The position numbers and the translations under genes are program-made. From Ophryocystis elektroscirrha (taxonomy: Eukaryota; Apicomplexa; Conoidasida; Neogregarinorida; Ophryocystidae): 43,860 bases of DNA. Positions 21,112 through 32,145 of the stretch are shown piece by piece (the stretch's first letter is position 1; every line of letters begins with the position of its first letter). The stretch spans positions 3,910-47,769 of the forward strand of contig JAQIFP010000041.1 in NCBI GenBank assembly GCA_030141585.1. Direction: 5' to 3'. Under the pieces are notes generated by a model that was given only the letters and a program-made list of their open reading frames with translations, searched no databases and was not told the DNA's origin.

Positions 21112-24100
21112 TTAGAGTCCTTCTGCAACTGTTTTCCAATTGTCTAACATGATCTTTTGTATTGATAATAAGGCTTCACGGGATACGTTTCTAAAATAAT
21201 TATACAACAATTAATTTAAATACCTTATAAATTATTAATTCAAAAAAAAATGTATTTTTATATACAAGTTAATAAAACTAACTTATAATTTGCTATATTG
21301 TTGCATAAATTAAAAATAAACAATATATAATCAATATAAATGTGAATTCATGTAAATATGTTAGTATAATGTTTTACAGCTAACCATTATATACTATATA
21401 TACACAATATATACTATATATTATATGCATATTTTATATATATCTTGTATATATTATATATATATTATGTATAATATACACTATAAATAAGGTATATTGA
21501 TAACGCTTATATTGATTACCTGTTCTTGTGATCAAGCAACAGCATGATTTTTTCTTTAACATTAAGTTTCTTAATTATCCTAAACGCTTTTATACACAAA
21601 ATGGTAAATAATCACTTTTTGCCTGCAGGATATAACCTAGCAAACTCACTAAGGTCAAAGCATGCGACTGCCAATGTTTCGGGGTCATCAGATTGCAGTA
21701 GTTCAACTAATTTTTTGATAGCATAGAATTCATTGGTTTCAAAATGCATAAAGTTTTCTCTCCAATACTTTTCTGAATGTAAAAAGGATTGTCTTAACCG
21801 TCCGGTTTCCAGTTCTTTCAAATATTGTCCAAAATTACTGTACAAAAAACAAAATTAATATTTCTAATATAAAAAAAATAGTGCTATTTGCAATGCATCT
21901 ATTATTCAATATTTTCAATAAATTATGCATTTATTCAGCAATCAAAATTAACAATATATTAATGACGCACCTTAACTGTCTTATTTTATTTTGCAGAGTG
22001 ATTGAACAGGATCGTATTTCCGTATATATTTCATCATCTCTCCACTTTTCATATTCAAGTAATGTTAATCTCTGTGTGACTATATACAATTTTCATTTAT
22101 TCGACGTACATGAATAACATCTTGCTCAATTAAAACTTCCAAGCCACTATCACTGTTTAAACAGTTTGCAATACAATGAATACAAACTCTGACAACCTAG
22201 AATATTGTATATCTTTGTTACTATTTTGCTTAAAAAAGAAATTAATTATATATAATTAGTCATATATTAATCTTAAAAGAAATATACACTTTAAAATTAT
22301 ATGTATATATATGTATATATATATATGTATATATATATATGTATATATATATATGTATATATATGTATAAATATATATGTATATATATATGTAACGGCTA
22401 TTTTAACTAGTAATAATCATGTGAACCTTTTCTGTTTTTGATTCTTTGAGTACTGTGCATATTTTTTTGAGAATATTTTCTTTGCAGAATGACTCCGATA
22501 TTTCGGGAGAAAACGAAAGTAACCAACAGCAAAAAAGAGCAGCATATACTGTTGTTTGTTTTGAGGGATCTAAGTTGAATAGAACTAAGCTGATGGCTTT
22601 AGGATTATTCCAGAACATAGGCCGGTATCTATCTACATAAATGTCTATGTAATCTATACATTAGTAATATACACTAAAACAGGCCATTGAGTTGAAGATT
22701 TTTACCAAAATATATATATACATAGAATACATCAATATATCATATATAAAAGTTATATCGATATAACATATAGATAGGATATATATATATAACATATATT
22801 TGGGTTATACATATAGTATATAGAATAGAATATATAAATATTGCATATATATATATAACACATATGACGTAAATATAACATATACATATAATATTGTACT
22901 AATAACAATGTTTTAATAGTAAATAATTGAAGTGATATTAATTAGCTAGTAAATTGTTCAGACTATTGTGAATACAGTATACCATATATATATATTGTCC
23001 TCATTTATTAAAAGCGTAAATTACCTAGTTTAAGTAGGTTTTTAAGACTATCTAATCTTCCGAACATAGACATGTTACATTTTCCTGTAACTAAATCAGA
23101 AATAAGATTTTCAATGTCTTTTTCTGAGTAGAAAACAAAATCTGAGCGTCTAAAAAAATATTTTATTTTGTGTTATTTATACGTTATTAAGGAGGTCAAT
23201 AAAAATCCAACTTTATCGGCTGTTGATGTGCTTGTTGTATCCGAGATGGCTCTAATAAAAACCTTCAATATTGATTAATTGCTCATACGCATAGAAACAT
23301 TCGAAAATATTATTGGGTTTATTTGTCAAATCATCCAGCATAGAATGTAATATAGATGTGTCACCTAATCACGTCAGCTATCAAAATATTTTATATACGG
23401 AAATTCGACAACCAGTAGCTATAATATACTCTCCTACCGAAACAACCAAGAGAAAATTATTCTCAATTATTATTAATTATACACAGTCAACATAATATCT
23501 ATACTGATTATATGTAAATATATTATTTACATCTGCATACACTAAAAGTAATAAATTTATTTATTAAGGAATATATTACACTAAGTAACATACAATTTTT
23601 CAATAACGTATACCCGTTATATGCAGAAATAATTATTCCCTTATAAATAAGGAAATAATTGTAAATTATAATTATTAATTAAACTAAAAAATAAATAGCA
23701 AAGACTAAATTTATGATATATATATATCTGATTAAAGCAATTCAAGTATATTTTTATTACTTTTAACAATATGATATACTAAAGTTACATAGTATTTTCT
23801 GTATTTATATAAATCGGGATTGGATAATACTCCAAGGAGTAGTGATGTAAATTCTTCATTCTAAATAAACTATATGTGTTATATACTCCGTCTTACTGAA
23901 TTAAATGATGTAACTTGATCTAGTGAAGATTTATTTGTTATTGCAGTTAACTCTTTCACTAATTTATTGGAAATTATTTGTTTATTCACTAATGAAGACC
24001 AATCTGGGACATGATTCAATAAAAGTTTTTCTTGAAATGTTGTATCTTCCGCACTTATGCACCTTATCAAATTGATCTAAAATATAATAACACTTCATTT

Positions 24101-24249
24101 TCAAGTTAATTTAAAAAGAAATCATATTTGATTAAAATTCAAAAATTTTTTTTTTATTTTTATGTAATATTATTAACTCCCTCATTTAGTTAATTTGAAA
24201 ATAAAACGTAACTTACATCGTCGGCTAAACTTTTACGATGTGTCTCCAT
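21112..24249 (-). CDS. ATP6V1H: V-type proton ATPase subunit H
   Basis: Twelve exons (24217-24249, 23897-24076, 23761-23860, 23289-23364, 23183-23251, 23025-23149, 22427-22632, 22110-22196, 21971-22071, 21616-21837, 21520-21579, 21112-21190) give 445 aa. The C-terminal half is the clearest match: LSNFGQYLKELETGRL, SEKYWRENF, PETLAVACFDLSEFARLYP then GKK, and ALLSIQKIMLDNWK at the end. The middle has CCWLLSFSPEISESFCKEN and the start has ISAEDTTFQEK. Subunit H is an armadillo-like protein that links the V1 and V0 sectors and controls ATPase activity on acidic organelles. Exon junctions are all canonical GT-AG and restore the family's spacing. Confidence 0.93.
22261..22400 (-). repeat. TATATGTATA-type microsatellite in a V-ATPase H intron
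   Basis: Repeats of GTATATATAT with single G interruptions lie inside the intron 22197-22426. They are non-coding and account for most of the length of this intron. Confidence 0.7.
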
Positions 24250-24399
24250 AAATTTGATGTGAATATAAATTAAATTATAAGTTTATAAGAACTCTGCTTT
24301 ATGTAGACAATGACTATATTTTGATGTAAATATGAACTTTCGAGTAAATAAAAAAACACGTATACAATTTAAAGTGTTAAAGATTTGAAATAGTTATAT

Positions 24400-25260
24400 T
24401 TAAAGTTGAATTTTTATTAAAGCTTCCATTGCAGCTAATCCAGATAATTTTTCTAATCGACTCAACTCTTCAGATGAAATAGTCTCAGTCATATCAGTAT
24501 TGGTACGATTAACAATACCAATTGCACAAGCCGCGGTATGGCATATAGTTTCCCGTAAGAAACCGTTGTAAAATAGTTGATGTGTTTCCATTTCACAAGA
24601 ATTAACTTTACGTTTAAGTAATTCATTTAATATATGTTGATTGGAGTCATTAAATTCCTCTAAATTGCGTCCTTGACACGCATAGAATGTTTCTGCGGAA
24701 GCATTCAGACCGTCCTCTGTAGGGATTTTTTGATTTTTGAGTTCTTGCACTAATAATTTATTCAAATGTTCGGAACAAGGTGCACTGTCATGGATGTAGA
24801 ATGGTTCTTCTTTAATGGACTTATTTTGTTTAATAGCTAAATTGTAATTATAATTTGTTTGAATATATAAAGAGCCTTGTCCTGCAGTCAATACGGTACC
24901 AGGCTTAATTTCAGGGTTAATAATACCACATGTACCAACGCGTATTATTGCTATAGGTTTTTTTGGAAGTATAAATGAAATTTCTCTAACTAAGAAGTCC
25001 ATCATAGGAGCACCCATTCCTATGGATATAATAGAGATTCCAACTCCTTTATAATAGCCGGAATAAGTCGTCATATCTCGATTAGATGATACTTCAGTTT
25101 TAGGTCCGTCAAGGAGTTTTGCCATTTCTGCAGCTCTATTCTTAGATCCAACCGTAATTATACGGTCATGAACCTCACCACATTTACATCCTAAGTGATA
25201 TGTTGCTCCGTTTGGAAGCAAAAACATGTCTTTTCCAGAAAAATATCCTTTGGAAGTCAT
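24400..25260 (-). CDS. Uridine phosphorylase-like nucleoside phosphorylase
   Basis: A single exon of 286 aa with a PNP/UDP-family fold. Visible motifs: an N-terminal phosphate-site region (DRIITVGSKNRAAEMAKLL), GVGISIISIGMGAPMMDFLV, the glycine motif AIIRVGTCGIINPEIKPGTV, the base-recognition region NASAETFYACQGR, and the ribose-binding CEMETHQL near residue 225. Arg in IIRVGTCG and Glu-Met-Glu in CEMETHQ correspond to phosphate- and ribose-binding residues of the family. The reaction is phosphorolysis of uridine or a related nucleoside in pyrimidine salvage; exact substrate is not certain from sequence. It is intronless among intron-rich neighbours. Confidence 0.88.
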   Translation of the reverse strand: MTSKGYFSGKDMFLLPNGATYHLGCKCGEVHDRIITVGSKNRAAEMAKLLDGPKTEVSSNRDMTTYSGYYKGVGISIISIGMGAPMMDFLVREISFILPKKPIAIIRVGTCGIINPEIKPGTVLTAGQGSLYIQTNYNYNLAIKQNKSIKEEPFYIHDSAPCSEHLNKLLVQELKNQKIPTEDGLNASAETFYACQGRNLEEFNDSNQHILNELLKRKVNSCEMETHQLFYNGFLRETICHTAACAIGIVNRTNTDMTETISSEELSRLEKLSGLAAMEALIKIQL

Positions 25261-25491
25261 AGCTTATTCTTTTATGAAAAGCAGGTACACCTACACTGTA
25301 ACGCTGAATTCTATTACCATGTTCCGATTTTTTCCGTTTTTTTTTTTTTTTATTATATATAGTCAATAATTCTATATTTTATTCTTTTATTAATTAATTA
25401 TTATACACTTGTATGTATGCGGAATAAAATAAGAGTTAAATTGTAATAAGAAACATCTTACAGACGTATATTAATTTTTTTTTTTTTTTTT

Positions 25492-26889
25492 TCAATCCTC
25501 TTCAGACGACGAATCAGAATGCACAAAATCTATCATATTATTTTTTATTAAATACAACTCTAAGTTCTTTTGCGGAAAGTTTTCTTTATTTCCAAATTTT
25601 TCAAACCCAATGGATCTTTCAATAACAATGCCATCTTTAAACAATAAGATAGTCGGTAAAACTCGGATCATTAGTTTGGTAACTAAAAAAGTCGCTTTTT
25701 CAGCGTCAACCCTAATTAATTATTTTTTTATATAATGCATACTTAAAAAAAAAAGTTTCTCGGTGCTGTCTTGCAATTGCTTCTAACTTTTTATCCAAAT
25801 AATTACATCTTTGAAATTGATCATTAGCAAAATGACACACCTAAAGTTAATTTATCAATAATCAGTCTATTCTTCAAGGAATATTATTCTATATAAATTA
25901 GTCAAAGTCTAAAACAATATATACATATATATATATACACTAATACTTACACTTCTGCCAGTTTGCGTATACTTGAAAAAATCACGTTCAGACACTGAAT
26001 GATATTCCCCTCCACCCCTTGCTATATTTTCTTTAAGTGCTTTGTTTTTTGCCTATTAAAACACATANNNNNNNNNNNNNNNNNNNNNNNNNNNNNNNNN
26101 NNNNNNNNNNNNNNNNNNNNNNNNNNNNNNNNNNNNNNNNNNNNNNNNNNNNNNNNNNNNNNNNNNNTAATACTTACACTTCTGCCAGTTTGCGTATACT
26201 TGAAAAAATCACGTTCAGACACTGAATGATATTCCCCTCCACCCCTTGCTATATTTTCTTTAAGTGCTTTGTTTTTTGCCTATTAAAACACATAAATACC
26301 ATAGATATGTATATACATTGTAATGAATAACAATATTGTTTTGATAAAATAAAATAAATATAAAACACGTTATATATGGAAAGAGAGAGAGAGTAAGAGA
26401 GAGAGAGAGAGAGAGTAAGAGAGAGAGAAAGGGAGAGTAAGAGAGAAAGAATAATAGATAGGGAGAGAAAGAAAGAGATGAACACTTGCAGGATAATACT
26501 CATGTATATGCAAAATAAAATAATATTATAACATTCAGCCATATTTATTATTTGCAATTGACTATATATGGAAATTGAAATACACATGTAATAGATGCAC
26601 TATTAATAGATTTTACTAGCAGTTCTTGGTATCTGCGCTCTCTAATATTTTTGAGCTCGATGTCATCAGAGACTTTTTCAGACTGCACATCAGGCGATTT
26701 TGAGATTATAGGGTTTTTTATGATTTCCTATATTTTATTTATTTCAAACATTTTTTACGAACTGTTGCTTTATGGGCTAAAACATCCTTTAAAGCTTGAG
26801 CCTGATTAACTTGTTAATTCAATTGAACTTACGCAAGTAATGTCTGTAGTAACAGCTTCCAATTTTTTGTTTATTGACTTTTCATGCAT
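25492..26889 (-). CDS. TXNDC9: TXNDC9/phosducin-like protein 3 (one exon artificially duplicated)
   Basis: Exons 26833-26889, 26763-26801, 26617-26727, 26178-26279, 25743-25840 and 25492-25711 give 208 aa. An N-terminal helix-rich segment leads to GGGEYHSVSERDFF, then VCHFANDQFQRCNYLDKKL, VDAEKATFLVTKL, VLPTILLFKDG, IGFEKFGN and a Ser/Asp/Glu tail. This order matches TXNDC9, a thioredoxin-fold protein without a CxxC active site that modulates CCT-chaperonin folding of tubulin and actin. The exon encoding GGGEYHSVSERDFF occurs twice, at 26178-26279 and 25951-26052, on either side of a 100-N gap; the second copy is best read as an assembly duplicate. If both were real the protein would gain 34 residues in frame. 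Confidence 0.9.
26068..26167. other. Assembly gap, exactly 100 N, with identical flanks
   Basis: One hundred N characters separate two identical 127-bp sequences (25941-26067 and 26168-26294). The flank identity says the two contig ends overlap and nothing is missing. Confidence 0.97.
26374..26478 (+). repeat. GA-rich polypurine tract in a TXNDC9 intron
   Basis: An interrupted (AG)n run with occasional TAAG and GGGAG steps lies in the intron 26280-26616. On the coding (minus) strand it is a polypyrimidine CT tract. It is the only substantial GA/CT microsatellite in a window otherwise dominated by TA and AAT repeats. Confidence 0.85.
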
Positions 26890-27155
26890 TTTGGCTGTAT
26901 TATTTTAAAATATATCTTCAAATATTTGCTTGAAGCACTCAACGAAAAATCTAGACATAATTAAATGAAAACGTTTGTTTTCCCGCCAAAATACCTAATT
27001 ATATAGAATAATGCAACTTTTTAGAATTTTCGTATACCTAATTGTACTAGCACCCTGAATAAATTATAAGTAATCTAAAATAAATATAGTTTTTCAAATT
27101 AACGTTATTTATTTGTTTATATTCAAATTATCAGCATGCAAATATCATTTATACA

Positions 27156-28014
27156 ATGGATAAGTTGGAAATTCAACACATACAATATTTATGTGGCAAC
27201 CCAGCAGTGGAGTTAATTGAAGGGTATATATACTATTATTCCTTAGACTCTACAATACGCCAATTAAGGAATAGATCAAAACTAAATTCGACAAATGTCT
27301 TGCTTGCTACAATGATACCTTGCCATCTATCTCCAGCCGAATTCGCACAATTTATAATAGCTTGTTGTAATGGAAAACATTATTTTGATTTAATTAAAAT
27401 ATTGCATGGACTGGATCCATTTAATTATTTATGCTTGATATTTTGTGACCCTCAATATATATGTAAACTGTATGAATGTGTAAATAATGTTCCTTACAAC
27501 CCTCTAGAGAGTGCTACCTGTTCATTATTTATTGTAAAGCATATAACAACAGGATGTAACTACAAACATTTTGCTAAACCTAAACAGGGTATTCAAGAAG
27601 CGAATTTGCACATAACAAATAATAATCATTTTCGTGTTAACCAAAAGGATATAATTATCAAAAAGGCTAAACAGATGTTTGAAAAACTTCGATCACAAAC
27701 GGTCGAATTTTATGAGTCCTGTGAATGCAAAATCGATAATGAACTCTCTCAAAAAGTACTTATTTAAGCTCTATGTATACTTCTTTGAACTAGTTTGCTT
27801 ATTTCTCTGATATGCTTATACGTTTATTTTTTTCTACGTATTTGCACTTATATCTGATTGTTTGTAAAGTAGGTTATCTTGTAAAACCATGAAAAAATGC
27901 ATACATAGTATATTATAGTACACAGAGATAGTTTTTCAACTTGTAAACAATCTATCATTTATTGACAGTTCAAGTAATATAAATTTATATATATATATGT
28001 TGAATTTATATATG

Positions 28015-28054
<40 letters not shown>

Positions 28055-29465
28055 CTAATTATAACAATATTCAATTTTTTATAATGTTAATATACTAATA
28101 ACAATAGCATAGTTATTACTATAAATAAATATGCAACATATGGGTTTTTTTCTAATATTTAAATTAAATTGTATATTTTAATCCGTATAATGATTATAAA
28201 TTTTACATATACTGTATATAACTTTATAAAATCGAACTGCACCAGTATATATTAATATCGTTAATTTATACAGTCTATTAATAATTGTGTATATATATAG
28301 GTTTATATGTAAAATAAATATAATTTATATATATATATATATATTGAATATGGCTGTAAATATCATATGTTTTTCACGTATAGTTTATTAAGTAATATTT
28401 AATAACAGAATACTATGGTTTCTAAAATTTCGAAATCTCTTACTCCTCGAGGATCTGTGAACTGTGGAAATAAGTCATTTTCAGCGAAAAAACAGCAAAA
28501 TCCGTCTTTTATTAACATAAATAATGATAAAAGCGGCAGTTCAAATAGAGAGAATATGTCTCAAAGCTCGCACGAAATTTCTTTTGGGTCGACATCTTCG
28601 TCAGATATCTTACTTTGCTATGATTTGATAGACATTTTTCACGATAATGAATGGGCACAGCTATTTGTAAAGCAACCTAAAGAGTTTAATGAGGAAACGA
28701 GACGCTCAAACTCTCTTCCTGCGAAATACCATAAAAATAAGAAATTAGAGAAAAACATTCAATCTTTGAGTCAACTGAAATATAATGGAATCAAATTTAG
28801 TAATGATGTTTTATTTTTACACCCAGCAAACATTTTATACCAATATGCGGCTCCCGCTTATTGTGCTGTTTGTTTGGAAAGAGTAAATTATTTTATGAAA
28901 AGCACACAAATGGAGTACCAAAAAACAGATTTGCCTTGTATTAATATTTTATGTGGACACACGTTTCATGCACATTGTTTATTAAGATGGAATGATTTGA
29001 CTTGTCCATGTTGTCGGTATCAACAGTATCCAACCAGACCGACTTGTTGTGACATTTGTGGTCAAACTGCCAAACTTACTATGTGCATGATTTGTGGTTT
29101 TATTGGATGTTTTGATGCTAAATTAATTGAAGAATCAAAGCTTGGAGGAGGTTCATTAGAACAGTCTCTACTTGCTTATCACTCTTATCAACATTATATT
29201 GACTATCGCCATGTATATGCTTTAGAAGTACTTATCAATAAATAATGTGTTTATACACAGATCTTTACCCAAAAACTTTGGGATTTCGCTAGTAATGCTT
29301 ACATCCAACGTCTTCTTCAAAATATTGAAGATGGCAAAATTGTACCAATTGCAGATCCACAAAGTCTTGAAACTAATAAAATAGAAGGTATTTATCACCA
29401 ACAACAAAAAAAAAAAATATATATATGTATATGTATAGATATATTGATATATCCATATATAAATT

Positions 29466-29504
<39 letters not shown>

Positions 29505-29577
29505 CATATATTGATAAAGATATTCAGCAAATATATATATATATATGTACATTAATAAATTCATATATAAATTCAAG

Positions 29578-29617
<40 letters not shown>

Positions 29618-30670
29618 TGATAAAGATATTCAGCAAATATATATATATATATATATATTATATTTATGCTGGTGAATATACATTTAAACTGTATATGTAT
29701 TATGTGCAAGTTATGAGTTATAATTCTTGACATAGTTTATAAAAATTTATATGTATTATATTTAAAAGTATATTTGTAAAATAAAGGAATTTTGACAGTA
29801 GTAAATTCAGATGAATTGTATGAAGCAAAATGTATTGATTTATTACATACTTACCTAGCAAGTTTGCAAGATTATTATGATAAGCAACTAATCGACCTTC
29901 AGGTTGCAGCATCACAAATAATCAAGGTTGTATAATATATACCATACATTCTTTTCTAGGAAGCTAAAGAGCAACATGATAATCTTGTTATATTACTAAA
30001 AAATAAAGAAAGAATTCTTGAAGCTTTGGAAAATAAAGAGGCAGAAGTATTTAATAATATTTTAATGATAATAAAAAATATTAATATTATAATATTAATA
30101 ATATTATAATAATAATGTTATATTAGTAATGTTATAATAGTAATATTATAATAATATTATTATGATAATAAAAATGTGTTAATAATATTATAATAATAAA
30201 AATGTATTAATAATATTATAATAATGATATTATTTAATTATAGACAAGCAAATCCATAGAAGAGAAAAAAATACAACTGGCTAACTTAGAAAAGGAAGAA
30301 CATTTATTGCTTATTTTAAATGAAAAACTAAGAAAGAAAGATCAAGAAATTAATGAAAAAACTCAAGAAGAAGTGTAACTAAATATTGACCATTTCTTTT
30401 ATATGCAGTGCTAAACTTGAGCTTATACTTAAACAGAAAAAACGTGAACAAAAAGATTTAATGGAATTAGTAAATTAGTTACTTTTTAAAAATTTAATTA
30501 GGTTGAAGAACTTCAAAATAATATAAAACTAGCTGAAAATTTTCGAAAGTCTGATGTTTCAACTGTAATACTAAATAAAAATCCGTAAATATTGATTTCA
30601 GGAGTCAAATATGTTAATTATGCATAGAATAGATAGTAAAAAGAGCAAAAAAAAACACAAGAAACATTGA
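27156..30670 (+). CDS. BRAP: BRAP2-type protein: RRM-like, RING and UBP zinc finger, coiled coil
   Basis: Nine exons (27156-27755, 28409-29227, 29261-29387, 29787-29926, 29960-30046, 30244-30374, 30409-30469, 30502-30564, 30602-30670) give 698 aa. Residues about 45-130 resemble the BRAP2 RRM (LLATMIPCHLSPAEFAQFI). A RING finger starts near residue 351 (CAVCLERV, then LCGHTFHAHCLLRWNDLTCP, CCR). A zf-UBP follows (CDICGQ, CMICGFIGC, YHSYQHYIDYRHVYALE), and residues about 490-670 form a Glu/Lys-rich coiled coil with a Lys-rich tail. BRAP2/IMP is a Ras-responsive E3 ubiquitin ligase that restrains MAPK scaffolding in animals; that role cannot be assumed here. About 20 residues are inserted in the UBP finger after FIGC compared with human. 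The 653-nt first intron joins the RRM exon in phase. Confidence 0.9.
28019..28051. repeat. TA microsatellite in BRAP intron 1
   Basis: A TA run inside the 653-nt intron 27756-28408. Confidence 0.8.
29440..29664 (+). repeat. Tandem duplication of about 106-108 bp in a BRAP intron
   Basis: Within the intron 29388-29786, the marker ATTGATAAAGATATTCAGCA occurs at about 29510 and again at about 29616, and ATATAAATTCAA occurs at about 29457 and 29565. Pure TA runs sit between markers. It is a two-copy minisatellite built from core plus TA tracts. Confidence 0.78.
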
Positions 30671-30793
30671 TAAATCACTTTATTATAAATCAAGTTACCG
30701 AAACTATATAAGGCATATGCGTAACTCTAGATTCAATGATACATACATATATACTTACATATGCTATAAGTCAATCTAAATACAGTAATTTAG

Positions 30794-31097
30794 TTATTGC
30801 AGTTTGGGCAGCAGTCTCGGGTCACCATACATTCGACAAAGTGATGAAAATCTGCAATAAAGTGTCCATTTATGAAAATATATATTACAGTTTAACGGCT
30901 TCCCATACTGTACTAGCTCCAGTCAAAAATGTTGAAAATGTCTATTTTTATTAGTGGTATAGATATGATTACTTGATATGGAAAAGTACCTTTATCGACT
31001 ATTTCAATTTAAGTTATTTCTTACATGTATAAGGAAAATTTCTTAATGCACATATATGTACTGGCCCGATAAATAAACAAGCACACAAAACAGCCAT
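30794..31097 (-). CDS. Tiny orphan gene, 66-69 aa, four exons, probable signal or membrane anchor
   Basis: Exons 31025-31097, 30973-30989 (or to 30998), 30889-30941 and 30794-30851 splice through GT-AG introns of 35 (or 26), 31 and 37 nt into a 66-aa (or 69-aa) protein. It begins MAVLCACLFIGPVHICALRN and ends RMYGDPRLLPKLQ, with TGASTVWEAVKL in between. All phases agree and the 31-nt intron matches the local mode. The second exon is only 17 or 26 nt. I recognise no family. Start is 29 bp from the stop of the next gene on the same strand. A plus-strand ORF over the same bases (30736-30954) is probably its shadow. Moderate confidence because each exon alone is short. Confidence 0.45.
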
Positions 31098-31125
31098 TCT
31101 ATTATTATTCAGCTAGATTTAAATT

Positions 31126-32005
31126 TTACACTTGATTAAGAACCATTGTTATATTGTTATAAGTCTTATATGTATCTTTACTCATTTCTTCTAATTTTGA
31201 GCATCCATTCATCATCTGCAGAAATTAATTAATATGAAAGAGATTTCAACTTGTATCAGATATTTAAATATTGAAATAAATTTAAAATATAGTATAAAAT
31301 TACATTATAAGAATATATTTAATTATTAAACTAACAATTAGATATATATACCAGTAATATGTTCATAACTATACAAATATACTAAAAGTCTACTTAATCA
31401 TAAAATTAATCATTAAGTGCAATATATATATATATATGTAGATATTACATTGGCAAGCGATTCACAATCAGACTCGTTTTCGCAAGGAACATCGCGTATT
31501 ATTTTTGTTTGATTAGAAATTTCTTGAAATCTTTGATGCCACAATTGGTTTTTCAGGCTTTCTTCCATGGTTTTTATCTATTGAAACCTTATAAGCTTCA
31601 AAATACTTTGTACTTTATAAATACCAGCCTGTATTATTTTAGATACTTTTTCTTCAACCTCTTTATATAGATATGTGTATAGTAATATTTAGTATATATA
31701 CCTCCTGAATTATCATGAGGTGTAGATACTGATATATACTGGGGTTCATAAATCCCTGATTCTGCAACACTTATTAACTCATCTAAGTTTTTTGTTGCAT
31801 CTTTAGGCAATTTTGTTTTTGCTATATGTATCACTGACAATAAATCTCCAAATTTATTTAAAGGTTTACCTTCCTCAAAAGTTTTTGGAACATAATGTTC
31901 CTTATATTCATCAGACTTTAAAATAGCTTGCTCAAAATTTAAATTTAGTGAATTTATCACTATCAAATAAGAAAACAATATTAATGTTTGAATCATGCAT
32001 TTCAC
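31126..32005 (-). CDS. Orphan predicted secreted protein, helical,  189 aa
   Basis: Four exons (31702-32005, 31614-31660, 31449-31577, 31126-31215) join in phase into 189 aa. The start MKCMIQTLILFSYLIVINSL is a signal peptide; a second Met four codons in is an alternative start. The mature protein is charged and probably helical, with three Cys near the C-terminus (VPCENESDCESL and MNGCSKLEE). I recognise no family. It resembles the secreted protein at 19584-20435 in size, signal peptide and three-Cys layout, but I see no clear sequence alignment between them. Confidence 0.66.
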
Positions 32006-32145
32006 TTAAATAATTTCAGCCGGTAGCCAAACATAATGATTCTGTATAATAAATAATAAAAATAGTTATTTTACAATTTTAAACATAATTTATATATCTA
32101 TATATACATTTATTATTGATATTACAATTTAGGTATAGTAATAAA

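Noticed and set aside
25951..26279. Genuine tandem exon duplication in TXNDC9
   Set aside because: The identity stops exactly at the N gap on both sides over 127 bp, including intron sequence with no difference; an assembly overlap explains this better.
30736..30954. Plus-strand 72-aa ORF downstream of BRAP
   Set aside because: The BRAP gene already stops at 30670, the ORF has no recognisable domain, and the same bases give a better spliced minus-strand gene.
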